Shown here: in pieces, positions 1-10,026 of the stretch
How positions within the stretch are numbered: the first letter of the stretch is position 1
Layout of the letters: every line of letters begins with the position of its first letter
Assembly (NCBI GenBank): GCA_030429205.1
Contig: JAUICZ010000001.1
Span: 610,806-674,805 of the forward strand
DNA: 64,000 bases
DNA from: Bacteroidia bacterium
Lineage (GTDB): Bacteria > Bacteroidota > Bacteroidia > Chitinophagales > Chitinophagaceae
Reading direction: 5' to 3'
Translations under genes and position numbers: made by a program
The notes under the pieces: generated by a model
The model's input: the letters and a program-made list of their open reading frames with translations, nothing else
The model's database searches: none
Told to the model about the DNA's origin: nothing

Positions 1-999
1 TGCATAGTTCATCGCCTGACGAACCAACACATTTTTAAGTGGAGAGTTTTTTAATAGTTTATTTGTTGTATCTGTTAAAAAGCCTAGATACTCTGTATTC
101 AGGTAGGTCTTTTTGTTCAGATTGATCTTGTCTGTAAACTCTTTTTTCAGTGCTCCTTTTTTAGTCAACACAAGATCTTTAAATGAACCATCTAGTTCAT
201 TCACAAAGTCCAGCTTGCCTTGCAGGAATAAAAAAAACTCTGTGGCTTTACTATTAGCAAAACTAACTTTCACTGCATCCACATAGGGTAGTTGTATCCC
301 TTGCTCATCTTTCTGCCAGTAGTTTTCATTTTTATGTAGCACCAGTACTGTTCCTTCAGACCAGGTATGATATTTAAAAGGTCCTGTACCACAAGGGTGT
401 GTACGAAAGTCTTTCCCCCATTTTTCTGCCACCTCTCTCGGTACAATACTACAATAAGGCATACTAAGTATCTCTGGTAATGGGCGGAAAGGCTTATTTA
501 GTCTGATCTGAAAAGTGGTATCGTCAACCGCAACGAAAGGATACTCTTCAGTTACCCTATCATTAAATATCCATGCACCCGGCGATGCCGTCTTGGGGTT
601 GATTATCCTTTCGAAGCTGTACACCACATCCTGCGCTGTCATCTTACGACCTGCACCATCTGTGAAAAGCGGATTGTCCTGAAAATAAACATTGCTCCTT
701 AAATGAAATGTATGTACCAGACCGTCTTTACTTACCTCCCAACTCTTTGCTAAAGATGGTACTAAATGTAAATGCTCATCAGACTCTACAAGTGTATTAT
801 AGATCATATGCGCTGACCACATGGTATATTGGTCTTTTGCAAAAGCAGGGTCTAATGATTCTAATGCCTTGCCCGACATATTGAAGCGAAACACATCAGC
901 TTCATCTGATTTTGTACTGCCACAAGATGAAAGAATACTAACTACCAATAGTAGCGAGCACATAAGTTTTAAACAGTAAAAACTTTTACGGCAATACAT
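1..999 (-). CDS. Oligopeptide ABC transporter substrate-binding lipoprotein (partial)
   Basis: The gene runs leftward out of the window, so only the first 333 codons are present. The N-terminus has a hydrophobic signal ending in a lipobox (L-S-S-C, Cys26 from the ATG at 999), so it should be a lipid-anchored periplasmic or outer-membrane protein. The following sequence has the SBP_bac_5 (OppA/DppA) pattern: an early FNMSG-LESLDPAFAKD segment, the D-G-L-V-H-T-F-H-L-R block, and TAQDVVYSFERI. The family binds peptides or nickel for an ABC importer. A second in-frame ATG at 963 would leave too little signal sequence. No permease or ATPase gene is visible in the window. It diverges from pdxJ. Confidence 0.85.
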   Translation of the reverse strand, partial: MYCRKSFYCLKLMCSLLLVVSILSSCGSTKSDEADVFRFNMSGKALESLDPAFAKDQYTMWSAHMIYNTLVESDEHLHLVPSLAKSWEVSKDGLVHTFHLRSNVYFQDNPLFTDGAGRKMTAQDVVYSFERIINPKTASPGAWIFNDRVTEEYPFVAVDDTTFQIRLNKPFRPLPEILSMPYCSIVPREVAEKWGKDFRTHPCGTGPFKYHTWSEGTVLVLHKNENYWQKDEQGIQLPYVDAVKVSFANSKATEFFLFLQGKLDFVNELDGSFKDLVLTKKGALKKEFTDKINLNKKTYLNTEYLGFLTDTTNKLLKNSPLKNVLVRQAMNYA

Positions 1000-1026
1000 T
1001 AACTGCAATTTAACTGATATAGTCGC

Positions 1027-1034
1027 TATTTTTG
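1027..1034 (+). promoter_or_regulatory. Candidate -7 element for pdxJ
   Basis: TATTTTTG fits the Bacteroidota -7 consensus TAnnTTTG and lies 20 nt upstream of the pdxJ ATG at 1055. No convincing -33 TTG was found at the usual distance, so the call rests on one element. Confidence 0.4.
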
Positions 1035-1054
1035 AACAAAATAAAAACAATTGT

Positions 1055-1774
1055 ATGCCTGCAAAACTTTCGGTGAACATAAACAAGATAGCTACGTTGA
1101 GAAACAGCAGAGGAGGCAATGTACCTAACGTATTACAGGCTGCAATAGACTGCCAAAAGTTTGGAGCAGATGGTATTACAGTTCATCCACGCCCGGACGA
1201 AAGGCACATCAGATATAACGATGTAAGAGAGATCGCCCCCATCATTACTACCGAATTTAACATTGAGGGTAACCCCAAAGTAGACAAGTTTGTACAATTG
1301 GTGCTTGATGTAAAACCGGCACAAGTAACACTCGTACCGGATGAAGATAGGCAACTCACATCAGACCATGGCTGGAACACCATCAAAGAAGCTGATTACC
1401 TGAAGCAGATAATAGAAGTATTTAAGCGTGCAGGTATCAGGGTGTCAATTTTTGTAGACCCTGATGCAGAACTAGTTGCCGCTGCCGCTGACACCGGTAC
1501 AGACCGCATAGAACTATATACAGAAAGCTATGCCGGTAATTATATCTCCAACAAAGAACAGGCTATAGCCGATTACATCAAGGCTGCAGAAATGGCTAAT
1601 GAAAAGAAGCTGGGCATCAACGCCGGACACGATCTGGATAGGAATAACCTACGCTATTTTGCATCACACATCCCGGGTCTTCAAGAGGTATCAATAGGAC
1701 ATGCACTTATTGCCGATACATTATATTATGGATTAGAAAATACTATCCAATTGTATCAACAGTGCCTCAAATAG
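1055..1774 (+). CDS. pdxJ: Pyridoxine 5'-phosphate synthase PdxJ
   Basis: The 239-aa cytosolic enzyme condenses 1-deoxy-D-xylulose 5-phosphate with 3-amino-2-oxopropyl phosphate to give pyridoxine 5'-phosphate, the last ring-forming step of DXP-dependent vitamin B6 synthesis. Family signatures are the N-terminal SVNINKIATLRNSRGG strand, the GADGITVHPRPDERHI block at about residues 38-53, EFNIEGNP, and the C-terminal GINAGHDL and EVSIGHALIADT phosphate-binding segments. Length is normal for the family. The ATG at 1055 directly precedes the conserved N-terminus. The serC gene at 61.5 kb encodes an aminotransferase that can serve the same pathway, but it is not linked in an operon. Confidence 0.95.
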   Translation: MPAKLSVNINKIATLRNSRGGNVPNVLQAAIDCQKFGADGITVHPRPDERHIRYNDVREIAPIITTEFNIEGNPKVDKFVQLVLDVKPAQVTLVPDEDRQLTSDHGWNTIKEADYLKQIIEVFKRAGIRVSIFVDPDAELVAAAADTGTDRIELYTESYAGNYISNKEQAIADYIKAAEMANEKKLGINAGHDLDRNNLRYFASHIPGLQEVSIGHALIADTLYYGLENTIQLYQQCLK

Positions 1775-1785
1775 TCGTTAACAAG

Positions 1786-1965
1786 CCGTTAACATTTCAT
1801 TAACAATGATGAATTAATTCATTTTCTATCTAAGTGACTAGTAATCAGTATATTTACAAAACAATATTTTGTATATGCTATAAAACTTTACAATAAGTTT
1901 ATCCACAAAAGGGCAGCATTTATCCACCGCCCGTTAACATTTCATATCTTTATCATAGGATAAAG
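1786..1965. other. Intergenic region with two DnaA-box matches and dyads
   Basis: The 250-bp gap between pdxJ and the giant adhesin gene is AT-rich and structured. It has an exact DnaA-box match TTATCCACA at 1899-1907 and a one-mismatch box TTATCCACC at 1920-1928, in the same orientation and 21 bp apart. A 15-bp direct repeat CCGTTAACATTTCAT occurs at 1786-1800 and 1931-1945. There is a 14-bp perfect palindrome ATGAATTAATTCAT at 1809-1822 and a CTTTATC/GATAAAG dyad at 1948-1965. The region must also contain the promoter of the downstream gene. Whether DnaA binds here, as an origin or as a regulator, is inference. Confidence 0.4.
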
Positions 1966-2024
1966 AAGAGCAATTACATACTCCCCATCATCGTATTTAT
2001 ATAGAGGATAAACACTACTGTTTT

Positions 2025-5000
2025 ATGACAAAAGGATTTTATGCTTTTGTAATCGTGTGCATGATTACTATAGCACCTTTCTTTGCCCATGCGCAAGCAC
2101 CTGTAGCAAGTTTTACAGCCAGCAAAACATCAGGATGTTCACCCGTTGTGGTGCAGTTTACAGACCAGAGCACTAACAGCCCTACCAGTTGGTATTGGGA
2201 TTTGGGTAACGGAGGTTCATCTACACTGCAAAACCCTGCTGCCAGTTATATTACTCCGGGCACATATACTGTAATACTCACAGCTACAAACAGCAGCGGC
2301 AGCACAAACGATACGAATTATATTACTGTATATGCAGCACCTACTGTAGCCTTCACTGCAAACGATACCTCTACTGCATGTGGTACCAAAACTGTTACGT
2401 TCACAAACAGCACAACACCCAATGCAGGCGGGCCAACATTATACTTATGGGATTTTGGGGATGGAGACTCTTCTACAGCAGCTAACCCAACGCATACATA
2501 CACCTCTTCAGGCACCTTTAGTGTTTCTCTGGTAGTCACTAATAGTAATGGTTGTACACAAACATTAACCAAGAGCAATTACATTACCGTTGCACCAACA
2601 CCAACTATAGACTTTACTGCCAATAACACTGGTGGGTGTAATGCTCCTTTTTCTGTAACATTCACTAACAACACAACAGGCGGCGTATCATATCAGTGGT
2701 TGTTTGGCGATGGTAACGGCTCAACTGCTACCAGCCCTTCACATACGTACACAGCAACGGGGTCATATAATGTATCGCTAATAGCAACCGGCAGCAATAC
2801 CTGCTCTGACACCCTCACCAAAAATGCCTACATAAATATCGGATCTGTTAGCGCCAACTTTACTTATGCTAACGCCTGTGCCACTTTGAATACCAGCTTC
2901 ACCAATACAACTAACCCCGGACCGGGTACTTATAGTATATGGGACTTTGGTGACGGTACTACCGATACTGCAGCCAGCCCTACGCATGTATATTCAAGCA
3001 CAGGCACATATACCGTTAAACTGGTAGAAGTATATAACAACTGTACTGATACCGTAACAAAATCTGTTACTATCAACTCTGCACCTGTTGCACAGTTCAC
3101 CGCCAGTGATTCTATTGGTTGTTCTTTACCATTTGGGGTAAACTTTACCAATAGCTCTACAAATGCAAATAGCTATGCATGGGATTTAGATGGCAGTACA
3201 TCAACAGCCACCAGCCCTTCTTATTCTTATACGTCACTTGGTAAGTACACAGTAAAACTTGTTGCTACTAATACTACTACAGGGTGTAGCGATACCTTAG
3301 AGAAAAAAGATTACATACAAATTCAGTTAATGTCAGCTACTTTATCAGCTGCACCATACAGAGCATGCCCGGGACAAAATATGTTCTTTTCGGCCAACCC
3401 GGGTAGCCCTTTCACGGGCATTACATATGCATGGGATTTTGGGGATGGTAATACCACCAGCTGTTCTGGTTGTAACACACAAAACAGACCGTATACAACA
3501 GCAGGGGTATATAACGCCAGTGTAATTATTACCGCTAATTCCGGTTGTAAGGATACGGCTTACAATACTGTTTATATCGATGCAAAACCTACAGCCAATT
3601 TTAGCGGCGCTCCGTTAACAATATGTCCGGGTGGTACGGTAAGCTTTACCAACTCATCAACAGGGGCCAGTAGTTATACATGGGACTTTGACGATGGGTC
3701 TACCAGTTCTGCAACAAACCCGTCTCACGGGTATGTAAGCTATGGAACGTATGACGTTACGTTAATTGCTAAAAATCAAGGTTGTTCAGACACCTTGGTC
3801 AGAAGCAGCTATGTAAATGTTCAGCTGCCGGATGCCAGGTTCACATCTTCTTACACGTGTAATAACAGATTGAGCTATATGTTCACTGATAGTTCTATTG
3901 GAGCCAATACATATGCATGGGATTTTGGGGATGGTAATACTTCTACAACATCAGGCACAGTAACACATACCTATGCAAGCAGCGGCACCTATGTTTGTAC
4001 GCTAACGGTTACTAACACCGGTACAGGTTGTACTCATACTAAAACAGACACACTTAATGCAGTTGCATTGAATGCTCCCAATTTCACTGCGTCAGACTCT
4101 CTGTTGTGTTTGAACGACTCTGTTATTTTCACCAGAGGTAATGCAAGTACCAGCGTTACCTACGAATGGTATTTCAGCAATGGTTCAGGCGTGTTTGTCA
4201 ATAACTCTCAAAGCGCTTCTGTATTATATAAGTATACTGATCCGGGCTCGCACGATGTAATGCTCAAGGTAACCGACGGAGAAGGCTGTACAGATAGTCT
4301 TATAAAATCGAATTACATAAAAGTAGGCGGGGGTACTGTTGACTTTACAGTAGCAGATACTAATGTTTGTAGCGAAACAAGTATCTTGTTTACAGACATC
4401 AGTGTGTTAAGCAACTTCCCGGTAGTATTTCGTTTCTGGGATTTTGATGATAACAGAGATGACTCTTCGGCTTACGCCAACATATCTCATAGCTTTAATA
4501 ACCCGGGCATTTACGATGTAACACTTATTGTTACCGACTCTATAGGTTGTAAGTACTCTACTACTAAACCAAGTTACATACAGTCTCACAGACCAACAGC
4601 TCAGTTTAGCACTAACGATACTTTAGTTTGTGCCGGAGATACGGTATCATTCTCTAACTATTCAGGAGGTACAAGCTTTACCAGCTTATGGAACTTTGGT
4701 GATGGTAATACTTCTACAGATCTAACACCGGACCATCAATACAGTGCGACAGGCATTTATGATGTGACACTATTTATCACCGATACTTTTGGTTGTAAAG
4801 ACACTGCTGTAATTGACAGCTTAGTAGAAGTTCAAAAACCAACTGCAGCATTCAGCATGAGCGATACTTTTGGTGCGTGTCCACCGCTTACGGTGTATAT
4901 GACAGACTCTTCTTTAAACACTGTTTCGCGCAACTGGACATTTGGTAATGGTAGTGCTTCGTCAAACACCAACCCTTCTGTAACATATACTTATCCTGGT

Positions 5001-8000
5001 GTATACACTGTAAAGCTGGTAACGACTCATGCGGCCGGATGTAAAGACAGTGCTACAAAAACAGTAACTGTAAACGGACCAACGGGTACACTAAGTTATA
5101 GTCCGGTAACGGGTTGTAATCCAGTAACTGTCAACTTTAGTGCAACGTCCAGCAACACTACGTCCTACATATGGGATATGAACAACGGGTTTTCGCAAAC
5201 CACCAGCATAGGTTCTTACTCTTATACATACACAACACCGGGTCAATACTTGCCAACATTAGTATTAAGTGATGGCGGCTCTTGTCAGGTGCCAATACAA
5301 TTGGGAGATACAGTAACGGTAGATGTACTTGATATTGATTTCAGTTTTACTTCATCGGGTAATTTATGTAGTGCCGATACGGTTCACTTTAACGATACGA
5401 TCATGACTACGTATAGTAATGTTTCAACTCGTTCATGGGATTTCGGCGATGGTAATAGCAGCAGTGCAGAAGATCCATCTCATTACTATAGTGCTGCTGG
5501 TACATACAATGTGCAACTAGTAGTAACTAATATTAATGGCTGCTCTGATACCGTAACAAAAAGTGTAACTATTAACGGCTTGCCAACGGTGAATATTTCT
5601 GCTTCTGCAGATTCTATTTGTCCGGGTCAGCTTACCGGGTCACAACTTACCGCTACAGGTGCAGATACTTTTTTATGGACACCGGCAACAGGATTATCTT
5701 GTACTACTTGTGCCAATCCTAATGCAAACCCTATATCTACAACTACCTATATCGTAACAGGTACAGACACGAATGGTTGTGAAAACAACGATACAGTAAC
5801 AGTATACTTAAAACCTAAACCAACCATATCAGTTAGTAACGATACTTCATTGTGTTCTAACAATGTTGCTCAACTATCTGCTACAGGTGCTACCACTTAT
5901 GCGTGGTCACCCGGCACAGGATTAAGTTGTACCAACTGTGCTAATCCATTTGCAAACCCACCTGCAACAGATACATTCACTGTTATTGGTACAAATAGTT
6001 ATGGCTGTTCTGATACCGATGAGGTAATCATAAATGTAATTCCGGCTCCAACAGTTGGGGTCAGCTCTAATGCTATTGTTTGTTCTGGAGATAGTGCTCT
6101 ACTGGTTGCTACGGGTGCAGTATCATATTCATGGACACCATTCACTACACTATCATGCAACAACTGCGATAGTACTTATGCAACACCAACATCAGGAGTA
6201 ACATACACAGTAGTAGGTACTGCAGCCAACGGTTGTAAAGACACTAACTCTGTTTCCGTTGGTGTAAACGGACTACCGACAGTTGACGCGGGTAACGATA
6301 CCAGCATATGTATCGGATCTTCAATTCAGTTACAAGCTACAGGTGCTAACAGCTACGCATGGACACCTGCAACAGCACTATCATGTACAGGCTGTGCCAG
6401 CCCGACCACATCTACCACTTCAACAATTACATACCATGTTGTTGGTACTGATGGTAATGGTTGTAAAGGAGAAGATACCGTGCTGATCACCGTGAACCCA
6501 TTACCTACCGTGAATGCTGGAAACGATAAAACAATTTGCTACGGCTTTAGCACAACATTAAATGCTACAGGAGCCACCACATATGCCTGGACACCGTCAA
6601 CAGGGTTAAGTTGTACTAACTGTGCAGGCCCAACGGCAAACCCGTTAAGTACGACCAACTATATAGTGACCGGTACTGATGGCAACAGTTGTATGAATAC
6701 AGATACAATAGTTGTATTTGTAAACCCACAGCCAACAGTTTCTGCAGGAAACGATACATCTATTTGTTTTGGAGATACGACACAACTACTGGCAACTGGT
6801 GCCGTGAGTTACTCATGGTCGCCATCTACAGGGTTGAGTTGTACCAACTGTGCTAACCCATTTGCATACCCTGCAACTACTACTACTTATACAGTAATAG
6901 GCACAGATGCAAATGGATGTAAAGACACCAATACCGTGAAAGTAACAGTAAATGCACTACCGAATATTTCTGCCGGCAGTAACAAGCAAATATGTATTGG
7001 TGATAGTGTACAACTAAACGGTACAGGAGGAGTATCATATATATGGACACCTGCAACTGGGTTAAGTTGTACCGGATGTAATAACCCATATGCAAAACCA
7101 ACTACGACAACAGTATATACTATTTCAGGTACTGACATCAACGGATGTAGCGATACCGCACAAGTACAGGTGACGGTGAACCCGCTGCCTACTGTTAGCG
7201 CGGGAGCAGATAAACAAGTTTGTGTAGGATATAGTACTACATTAACTGCTACAGGTGCTACTACATATGCATGGACACCATCAACAGGATTAAGTTGTAC
7301 CAACTGTGCCAGCCCAACGGCCAGCCCAACTACGACAACAACTTATATAGTAACCGGAACCGATGGTAATACGTGTAGCAACAAAGACACTGTTGTTGTA
7401 ACTATATATAGCCAACCTACAGTAAGTGGCGGTCCGGATAAAACAATTTGTATTGGCGATACTGCTCTATTAGTAGGTACAGGTGCTGCCACATATACAT
7501 GGTCGCCAACAGGTACTCTTTCTTGCAGTAATTGCGACAGCACAAATGCAACACCAACTACCACTACCACCTATACAGTAATAGGTACAGACGCTAGTGC
7601 ATGTAAAGACACCGCCACGGTGAAAGTAACGGTGAATGCACTACCGAATATTTCTGCAGGTGCAGATAAAACCATTTGTGTAAATAACAGCACTACATTA
7701 CAAGCTACGGGTGGTACTTCATACACATGGACACCGTCAACAGGGTTAAGCTGTACCAACTGTGCCAGCCCAACGGCCAACCCGACAACTACAACAACTT
7801 ATACAGTGACGGGTGTCGATGGCAACAGCTGTAGTAATACAGATCAGGTTACTGTAACGGTGAACCCGCTACCAACTGTTAGTGCGGGTAATGATGTAAG
7901 CATTTGTTTAAATGATAACACACAGCTACAGGCAACAGGTGCTGCCAACTACTCATGGTCACCATCAACAGGGTTAAGTTGTACCAACTGTGCCAGCCCA

Positions 8001-10001
8001 ACAGCCAGCCCGACAACTACAACAACGTATACGGTAATAGGTACTGATGCGAATGGATGTGTGAATGTAGATTCGGTAATAGTAACAATTAAACCACTAC
8101 CAACAGTTAATGCAGGTAACGATACAGCCATTTGTTTTGGAGACAGTGCACAGCTATTAGCTACAGGTGCAGCAAGCTATAGTTGGAACCCTACTTCCAG
8201 TTTAAGTTGTAGCAACTGCCCTAACCCGATATCGAGCACTTTGTTTACAACAACTTATGTAGTAACCGGTACGGCTGCAAATGCTTGTCAGGATACAGAC
8301 ACAGTAACAGTAAGTGTTAATCCGTTACCAAATATTAGTGCAGGAGCTGATCAGGATATTTGTGATGGTGATACGATTCAATTGAATGCAACAGGTGGGG
8401 TAAGTTACTCATGGTCGCCAACATCAGGTTTAAGCTGTAGTAACTGTCCTAACCCTTTTGCCAGTCCAATTAGTACAAGTACATATATCATAACCGGTAC
8501 TGATACCAACAGCTGTACTGATACAGGTAGTATTACTATCACGGTAAAACCACTACCGATTGTTACTGCAACAGCAGGCAGATATACTTTCTGTGAAGAC
8601 GATACAACGCAACTTACCGCTACAGGTGCAACCACATATTCGTGGACGCCAACAGGTATTCTTAATAATCCATTTATCGCAAACCCAATAGCCAACCCAA
8701 CAAGTGGCAGCAATGTTACGTTTGTTGTTACAGGTACAGACAATGGATGTAGCGATACCGCACAAGTACAAATAATCGCATTCGGGAAACCTAATGTATC
8801 TGCCAGCAACGATGTTGATTATTGTATCGGCGGTTCTGATACCTTAACTGCAAGCGGAGCACAAAATTACTCGTGGACACCGTCAACAGGTTTAAGTTGT
8901 GCTACCTGTGATACATTAGTAGCCAACCCGAGTGTTACAACAACTTATACTGTTACCGGTACAGATGGTAATGGTTGTTCTGATTCGGACAAGGTAATTG
9001 TAACTGTTCATCAGTTACCAACTATAAGTGCCGGTGGCGACACCTCTATATGTGCAGGAGACTCAGTATTCTTAAGAGCTTCGGGTGGTGCAACATATTT
9101 ATGGACACCAGCTACGGGACTAAGCTGTACAGCTTGCCCGAGTCCAAAGGCAACTACACAAAACTCATCTACATTCACAGTTACGGGTACAGATGCAAAC
9201 GGTTGTGTTAATACAGATGTCGTAACTATAAATGCGATACAAAAAGGAAGCTATGACTTTAGTAACGACACCGCTATTTGTATTGGTCAAGAAGCAACAT
9301 TAACAGCTACAGGCGGTACCAGCTACTTCTGGTACTCATTTGGCAGTATCAACAATCCAAACGATCAGACAATTACAGTTTCTCCTGAAACGACTACAAC
9401 TTATCGTGTTGTTATCAAACAGGGTATTTGTTTTGAAGACACGGGCTCTATGACGGTGACCATTTCACAACCACCAACCATTGATGCCGGACCAGACCAA
9501 ACAGTATCCGGCGGAGAAAGTGTACGTCTTGAAACAAAAACAAAAGGTGCAGTTAAATACGAATGGTCTCCTGTGGAAGGGTTGAGTTGTAGCGACTGTT
9601 CTAACCCGGTAATAACTCCTAAACGCAATACTACTTACAGAGTAATAGCAACATCTGCTCTTGGTTGTACGTCTGAGGATGATGTTACTATTTATGTCAC
9701 CTGTGGTGCAGATCAGGTATTTGTTGCTAATACATTTACACCAAATGGAGATGGTTTGAATGACAGGTTCTATCCGCAGGGTAGAGGGTTAGACAGAGCA
9801 GAAAGGTTTAGTGTTTACAATCGCTGGGGAGAGTTAATTTATGATGTACAAAATATACCGCTGAACGATCCGAATTACGGATGGGATGGTACTTATAAAA
9901 ACGAACCGTTGAAACCGGATGTATATGTCTATATCGTTCGTGTGATCTGCGATAATGGTCAGCCGATGGATATGAAAGGAGATATATCATTAATCAGATA
10001 A
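2025..10001 (+). CDS. Giant SprB-like T9SS adhesin with PKD and 4-Cys tandem repeats
   Basis: This 2658-aa secreted surface protein starts with a signal peptide (about residues 1-24, ending AHAQA). About 14 PKD-type domains follow (about residues 25-1185; WDFGDG motifs, each with a C-terminal TYTV-type strand). Then come 18 tandem modules of about 76 aa (about residues 1188-2560) with the pattern AGxDxxIC, ATGAxxYxWxP, LSCxxCxxP, TTTYxVxGTDxNGC. Most modules carry four cysteines. The last roughly 95 residues form a type B sorting (gliding-motility-associated C-terminal) domain: TFTPNGDGLNDRF, YNRWGELIY, WDGTYKNEPLKPDVYVY, ending DISLIR. The protein is therefore expected to cross the outer membrane by the type IX system. 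It is followed after 25 nt by a sprF-like gene, as for SprB/SprF in gliding bacteria. The adhesin role is inferred. Confidence 0.9.
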   Translation: MTKGFYAFVIVCMITIAPFFAHAQAPVASFTASKTSGCSPVVVQFTDQSTNSPTSWYWDLGNGGSSTLQNPAASYITPGTYTVILTATNSSGSTNDTNYITVYAAPTVAFTANDTSTACGTKTVTFTNSTTPNAGGPTLYLWDFGDGDSSTAANPTHTYTSSGTFSVSLVVTNSNGCTQTLTKSNYITVAPTPTIDFTANNTGGCNAPFSVTFTNNTTGGVSYQWLFGDGNGSTATSPSHTYTATGSYNVSLIATGSNTCSDTLTKNAYINIGSVSANFTYANACATLNTSFTNTTNPGPGTYSIWDFGDGTTDTAASPTHVYSSTGTYTVKLVEVYNNCTDTVTKSVTINSAPVAQFTASDSIGCSLPFGVNFTNSSTNANSYAWDLDGSTSTATSPSYSYTSLGKYTVKLVATNTTTGCSDTLEKKDYIQIQLMSATLSAAPYRACPGQNMFFSANPGSPFTGITYAWDFGDGNTTSCSGCNTQNRPYTTAGVYNASVIITANSGCKDTAYNTVYIDAKPTANFSGAPLTICPGGTVSFTNSSTGASSYTWDFDDGSTSSATNPSHGYVSYGTYDVTLIAKNQGCSDTLVRSSYVNVQLPDARFTSSYTCNNRLSYMFTDSSIGANTYAWDFGDGNTSTTSGTVTHTYASSGTYVCTLTVTNTGTGCTHTKTDTLNAVALNAPNFTASDSLLCLNDSVIFTRGNASTSVTYEWYFSNGSGVFVNNSQSASVLYKYTDPGSHDVMLKVTDGEGCTDSLIKSNYIKVGGGTVDFTVADTNVCSETSILFTDISVLSNFPVVFRFWDFDDNRDDSSAYANISHSFNNPGIYDVTLIVTDSIGCKYSTTKPSYIQSHRPTAQFSTNDTLVCAGDTVSFSNYSGGTSFTSLWNFGDGNTSTDLTPDHQYSATGIYDVTLFITDTFGCKDTAVIDSLVEVQKPTAAFSMSDTFGACPPLTVYMTDSSLNTVSRNWTFGNGSASSNTNPSVTYTYPGVYTVKLVTTHAAGCKDSATKTVTVNGPTGTLSYSPVTGCNPVTVNFSATSSNTTSYIWDMNNGFSQTTSIGSYSYTYTTPGQYLPTLVLSDGGSCQVPIQLGDTVTVDVLDIDFSFTSSGNLCSADTVHFNDTIMTTYSNVSTRSWDFGDGNSSSAEDPSHYYSAAGTYNVQLVVTNINGCSDTVTKSVTINGLPTVNISASADSICPGQLTGSQLTATGADTFLWTPATGLSCTTCANPNANPISTTTYIVTGTDTNGCENNDTVTVYLKPKPTISVSNDTSLCSNNVAQLSATGATTYAWSPGTGLSCTNCANPFANPPATDTFTVIGTNSYGCSDTDEVIINVIPAPTVGVSSNAIVCSGDSALLVATGAVSYSWTPFTTLSCNNCDSTYATPTSGVTYTVVGTAANGCKDTNSVSVGVNGLPTVDAGNDTSICIGSSIQLQATGANSYAWTPATALSCTGCASPTTSTTSTITYHVVGTDGNGCKGEDTVLITVNPLPTVNAGNDKTICYGFSTTLNATGATTYAWTPSTGLSCTNCAGPTANPLSTTNYIVTGTDGNSCMNTDTIVVFVNPQPTVSAGNDTSICFGDTTQLLATGAVSYSWSPSTGLSCTNCANPFAYPATTTTYTVIGTDANGCKDTNTVKVTVNALPNISAGSNKQICIGDSVQLNGTGGVSYIWTPATGLSCTGCNNPYAKPTTTTVYTISGTDINGCSDTAQVQVTVNPLPTVSAGADKQVCVGYSTTLTATGATTYAWTPSTGLSCTNCASPTASPTTTTTYIVTGTDGNTCSNKDTVVVTIYSQPTVSGGPDKTICIGDTALLVGTGAATYTWSPTGTLSCSNCDSTNATPTTTTTYTVIGTDASACKDTATVKVTVNALPNISAGADKTICVNNSTTLQATGGTSYTWTPSTGLSCTNCASPTANPTTTTTYTVTGVDGNSCSNTDQVTVTVNPLPTVSAGNDVSICLNDNTQLQATGAANYSWSPSTGLSCTNCASPTASPTTTTTYTVIGTDANGCVNVDSVIVTIKPLPTVNAGNDTAICFGDSAQLLATGAASYSWNPTSSLSCSNCPNPISSTLFTTTYVVTGTAANACQDTDTVTVSVNPLPNISAGADQDICDGDTIQLNATGGVSYSWSPTSGLSCSNCPNPFASPISTSTYIITGTDTNSCTDTGSITITVKPLPIVTATAGRYTFCEDDTTQLTATGATTYSWTPTGILNNPFIANPIANPTSGSNVTFVVTGTDNGCSDTAQVQIIAFGKPNVSASNDVDYCIGGSDTLTASGAQNYSWTPSTGLSCATCDTLVANPSVTTTYTVTGTDGNGCSDSDKVIVTVHQLPTISAGGDTSICAGDSVFLRASGGATYLWTPATGLSCTACPSPKATTQNSSTFTVTGTDANGCVNTDVVTINAIQKGSYDFSNDTAICIGQEATLTATGGTSYFWYSFGSINNPNDQTITVSPETTTTYRVVIKQGICFEDTGSMTVTISQPPTIDAGPDQTVSGGESVRLETKTKGAVKYEWSPVEGLSCSDCSNPVITPKRNTTYRVIATSALGCTSEDDVTIYVTCGADQVFVANTFTPNGDGLNDRFYPQGRGLDRAERFSVYNRWGELIYDVQNIPLNDPNYGWDGTYKNEPLKPDVYVYIVRVICDNGQPMDMKGDISLIR
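5586..9705 (+). repeat. 18 tandem 228-bp coding repeats
   Basis: In-frame tandem repeats of about 228 bp encode the 76-aa four-cysteine modules of the giant adhesin. Conservation is high even at DNA level around the LSCTNC segment, for example near 7290, 7740 and 7970. Outer copies (the 14th and the last two) are more diverged and lack some cysteines. Copy number may vary by recombination or be collapsed by assembly. Confidence 0.85.
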
Positions 10002-10026
10002 TTCAAAACGCAAAAATCATTTTTGT

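Noticed and set aside
5586-9705. Regular repeats that could be read as a CRISPR-like array
   Set aside because: The 228-bp units are in-frame, contiguous and coding; there are no short repeats separated by unique spacers.
2318-9990. Many long minus-strand ORFs opposite the giant adhesin gene, up to 138 codons
   Set aside because: They follow the repeat period, are antisense shadows of biased Thr/Asn/Ser codons, and have no start signals or recognisable protein features.
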